Of a DNA stretch of 64,000 nucleotides, positions 62,270 to 64,000 are shown in pieces (position 1 is the first letter of the stretch; every line of letters begins with the position of its first letter). The notes beneath the pieces were generated by a model, which saw only the letters and a list, made by a program, of their open reading frames with translations, was not told the DNA's origin and searched no databases. Location of the stretch: contig CAZGQS010000005.1 in NCBI GenBank assembly GCA_964527775.1, positions 62,001-126,000 of the forward strand, given 5' to 3'. This stretch comes from VMCP01 sp964527775. GTDB taxonomy: Bacteria; Bacteroidota; Bacteroidia; NS11-12g; UBA955. The translations under genes and the position numbers were made by a program.

Positions 62270-62764
62270 ATGGAAAAGTTAACTCAATTTACTTTTTCCA
62301 AAGATGAGCGATTGTGCAGCGAAAAAATATTAGCCCGGCTCTATGAGTCGGGCTTTGTTATATCAAAATATCCTCTCCGACTAAATGTATTGTTGTTAAC
62401 TCAAGAAGAGTTCACTGAATTATTGACTTTGGGCTCTCCAACAGGAACAAAATACAAAGGAGTGATTGAGCTTAGAGCTCAAATAAGTATAAATGCCTCT
62501 AAGAAGCGGTTAAAACGCGCAGTCATGAGGAACAGAATGAAGCGAATTCTTCGAGAAATATATAGGCATAAAAAGCATCAAATTTATACAGATTTAGCTT
62601 CATCAGGGAAATACGCTGCCATAGGATTAATCTATATAGGTACCTCTGAAATGGATTATTGGGAGGTAGAGAAAGTATTTGATAAAGTTCGTAGAAACTT
62701 AAGGGAGCGGATCGTAGCCGCTGCCGCCCCAAGGGCCGCAACTGGAAATTCGCTTGAAGGTTAG
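62270..62764 (+). CDS. rnpA: RNase P protein component
   Basis: 164 residues from the ATG at 62270; the TTG at 62264 is less likely. The N-terminal FSKDERLCSEKI segment and the RNA-binding signature SKKRLKRAVMRNRMKRILREIYR identify RnpA. It matures tRNA 5' ends with the RNase P RNA, which is not in this window. Its final 22 residues (ERIVAAAAPRAATGNSLEG end) are encoded on the complement of yidD and look unlike conserved RnpA sequence. Confidence 0.95.
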   Translation: MEKLTQFTFSKDERLCSEKILARLYESGFVISKYPLRLNVLLLTQEEFTELLTLGSPTGTKYKGVIELRAQISINASKKRLKRAVMRNRMKRILREIYRHKKHQIYTDLASSGKYAAIGLIYIGTSEMDYWEVEKVFDKVRRNLRERIVAAAAPRAATGNSLEG

Positions 62765-62908
62765 CTTTAAAGCCTTGAAAAAAGGATATTTCTTGAAAGC
62801 TTCAACTCCGTATTGAGAGCAGGTGGGAGTATACCTACAACTGTTGGGCAAATAGGGCGAAAGTGCTGCTTGATAGAATTTTATGAGCCAAATTGCGAGT
62901 CTATTCAT
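62699..62908 (-). CDS. yidD: Membrane protein insertion efficiency factor YidD
   Basis: 69 residues with the family signatures IKFYQAALSPYLPNSCRY, TPTCSQYGVEA and SCGPWGGSGYDPLP (conserved cysteines). It assists YidC-dependent insertion at the inner membrane. In most bacteria it follows rnpA on the same strand; here it lies on the opposite strand, converging with rnpA, and its last 66 bases overlap the rnpA 3' end. Confidence 0.93.
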   Translation of the reverse strand: MNRLAIWLIKFYQAALSPYLPNSCRYTPTCSQYGVEAFKKYPFFKALKLTFKRISSCGPWGGSGYDPLP

Positions 62909-62927
62909 TTGAATGTTGTTTGGGGTA

Positions 62928-62958
62928 TTTGATTTGTTTATAAAGTTTTGTATCTTTG
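62928..62958 (+). promoter_or_regulatory. Promoter of rpsF-rpsR-rplI
   Basis: TTTG (62928-62931), a 19-base spacer and TATCTTTG (62951-62958) match the -33/-7 consensus. The rpsF ATG follows after 21 bases, without an SD sequence. Confidence 0.8.
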
Positions 62959-62979
62959 CACCCCCAAAATTAAAGAATT

Positions 62980-63384
62980 ATGAGTTTAAAACAGTATGAA
63001 ACTGTGATCATTTTAACACCCGTGCTCTCTGAGCAGCAGATGAAAGATGCTGTGGCTGGCTACAGAGGGTTGATCACAGACAATGGTGGGGAGATCGTCC
63101 ATGAAGAAAACTGGGGTCTCACCAAATTAGCTTATCCCATTGACAAAAAAGGTACGGGTTTTTACCACTTGTTTGAGTTCAAAGCAAGTCCTGAGTTTAT
63201 CAAAACCTGGGAGTTGACTTTCCGTCGTGACGAGCGCATCATGCGTTATTTGACTTTGTCGTTAGACAGATGGGCAATTGAATTCAACTTGAAAAAACGC
63301 AGCGGTGAAATCAAAAGTTCATCAACTGCTAAAGAGAAAAAAGCAGCGAACAATGCTGTTGTTGAATTAGATGAAGAAGATTAA
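62980..63384 (+). CDS. rpsF: Ribosomal protein bS6
   Basis: 134 residues beginning SLKQYETVIILTPVLSEQQM, with the conserved ENWGLTKLAYPIDKK segment and RRDERIMRYLTL. It binds bS18 on the 30S platform. In Bacteroidota, bS6, bS18 and bS21 form the pocket that holds the 16S 3' tail. It is the first gene of the operon, and its C-terminus is a charged low-complexity tail. Confidence 0.98.
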   Translation: MSLKQYETVIILTPVLSEQQMKDAVAGYRGLITDNGGEIVHEENWGLTKLAYPIDKKGTGFYHLFEFKASPEFIKTWELTFRRDERIMRYLTLSLDRWAIEFNLKKRSGEIKSSSTAKEKKAANNAVVELDEED

Positions 63385-63385
63385 T

Positions 63386-63394
63386 AAGGAGGAA
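63386..63394 (+). promoter_or_regulatory. Strong Shine-Dalgarno sequence before rpsR
   Basis: AAGGAGG gives 7 contiguous pairs with the 16S 3' end (CCUCCUU), with GGAGG 9 bases before the ATG at 63402. Such sites are otherwise absent in this window. Confidence 0.85.
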
Positions 63395-63401
63395 CAGTAA
63401 A

Positions 63402-63665
63402 ATGAGTAAAGAAACCAATTTCATCTTCAACCAAACCCCTCAGGTGGTTCAAAAGAAGAAATACTGCCGCTTCAAGAAGCACGGTATTAAGCATATTGAT
63501 TACAAAGACAAAGATTTCTTGTTGAAGTTCATCAACGAGCAAGGTAAAATTTTACCTCGTCGTATCACAGGAACATCTTTGAAATTCCAACGTAAAATTT
63601 CTGTTGCCGTGAAAAGAGCAAGACACTTGTCGTTGTTGCCTTTCGTAGCTGATGGATTGAAATAA
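63402..63665 (+). CDS. rpsR: Ribosomal protein bS18
   Basis: 87 residues with the bS18 core YCRFKKHGIKHIDYKD, LLKFINEQGKILPRRITG and RARHLSLLPF. It partners bS6 on the 30S platform and helps sequester the anti-SD in this phylum. It is 17 bases after rpsF and preceded by a strong SD. Confidence 0.98.
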   Translation: MSKETNFIFNQTPQVVQKKKYCRFKKHGIKHIDYKDKDFLLKFINEQGKILPRRITGTSLKFQRKISVAVKRARHLSLLPFVADGLK

Positions 63666-63673
63666 AAAGGAGG
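63666..63673 (+). promoter_or_regulatory. Strong Shine-Dalgarno sequence before rplI
   Basis: AAAGGAGG gives 8 contiguous pairs with the 16S 3' end, with GGAGG 6 bases before the ATG at 63680. Confidence 0.85.
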
Positions 63674-63679
63674 CCTACC

Positions 63680-64000
63680 ATGAAAGTAATATTGAAAGAA
63701 GACATTAAAAACTTAGGGTACAAGGATGATGTTGTAATTGTTAAAGACGGTTACGGTAGAAATTTCTTGATTCCACAAGGTAAGGCTAAGTTAGCAAGTG
63801 AAAGCGCTTTGAAAATGTTGGCAGAAGATCTTCGCCAACGTGAATTCAAACTTGACAAAATCAAAAAAGATGCTGATGCAATGGCAGAGAAATTGAACGG
63901 TGCAACCGTTACCGTTTCTACTAAAGCTGGTGCTAGCGGTAAAATCTTTGGTTCTGTTACCAGCCTTCAAGTTGCTAATGTATTGAAGGAGAAAGGTTTT
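63680..64000 (+). CDS. rplI: Ribosomal protein bL9, 5' part
   Basis: 107 codons are visible before the window ends. The N-terminal domain has MKVILKEDIKNLGYKDDVV and VKDGYGRNFLIPQGKA, followed by the long connecting helix and the start of the C-terminal domain (GKIFGSVTSLQVANVL). It lies 14 bases after rpsR in the rpsF-rpsR-rplI operon. Confidence 0.97.
   Translation, partial: MKVILKEDIKNLGYKDDVVIVKDGYGRNFLIPQGKAKLASESALKMLAEDLRQREFKLDKIKKDADAMAEKLNGATVTVSTKAGASGKIFGSVTSLQVANVLKEKGF

Overview
This is a gene-dense, AT-leaning stretch of a Bacteroidota chromosome, most likely from the order Flavobacteriales. Several signs agree. Promoters carry the Bacteroidota -7 element TAnnTTTG. Almost no start codon has a Shine-Dalgarno (SD) sequence. 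Lineage-typical families are present (met-zincin metalloprotease, DUF5686, DUF2851, DUF4175, a TamL-type lipoprotein, GldL/GldM homologues), and one protein ends in a type IX secretion (T9SS) sorting domain. There are no insertion sequences, phage genes, CRISPR arrays, tRNAs or rRNAs, and no gap longer than about 270 bases.

Layout. 1-6465: end of a secreted metalloprotease, a TonB-dependent receptor, a DUF423 protein and a convergent DUF5686 outer membrane protein. 6588-12636: a self-contained five-gene operon with its own promoter and terminator. It encodes a coiled-coil inner membrane protein, a GldL-like stator, two different GldM-like proteins, and a beta-helix/beta-barrel outer membrane protein. 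This looks like a second, non-canonical GldLM proton-driven motor and is the most interesting part of the window. 12663-24604: metabolic and mixed genes (2-oxoacid dehydrogenase E2, cation efflux, LhgO, SprT-like, glycosyltransferases, a USP-like protein, an Fe-S CCG protein, MFS export). 24601-39756: the whole division and cell wall (dcw) cluster on the minus strand, mraZ-rsmH-ftsL-ftsI-murE-mraY-murD-ftsW-murG-murC-ftsQ-ftsA-ftsZ, preceded by an array of phased MraZ-type boxes. murF and ddl are not in it. 40025-56035: lipA, a T9SS-exported beta-propeller protein, dapF, an ECF sigma/anti-sigma pair, degP, dnaB, clpC, tamL and an rRNA/tRNA methyltransferase. 56077-64000: a DUF4175 protein, metG, rpmH-rnpA with convergent yidD, and rpsF-rpsR-rplI running off the end.

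How the parts fit. The dcw cluster together with dapF points to meso-diaminopimelate peptidoglycan; MurE has the DNPR motif. The GldLM-like operon would join the proton motive force at the inner membrane to an outer membrane barrel. The T9SS cargo implies that a canonical T9SS with its own GldLM lies elsewhere in the genome. Two further patterns stand out. All eight convergent gene pairs overlap or abut, which forces 3' hairpins into the coding sequence of the opposing gene. Strong SD sequences appear only before rpsR and rplI, and rpsR encodes one of the proteins that hides the anti-SD in this phylum.
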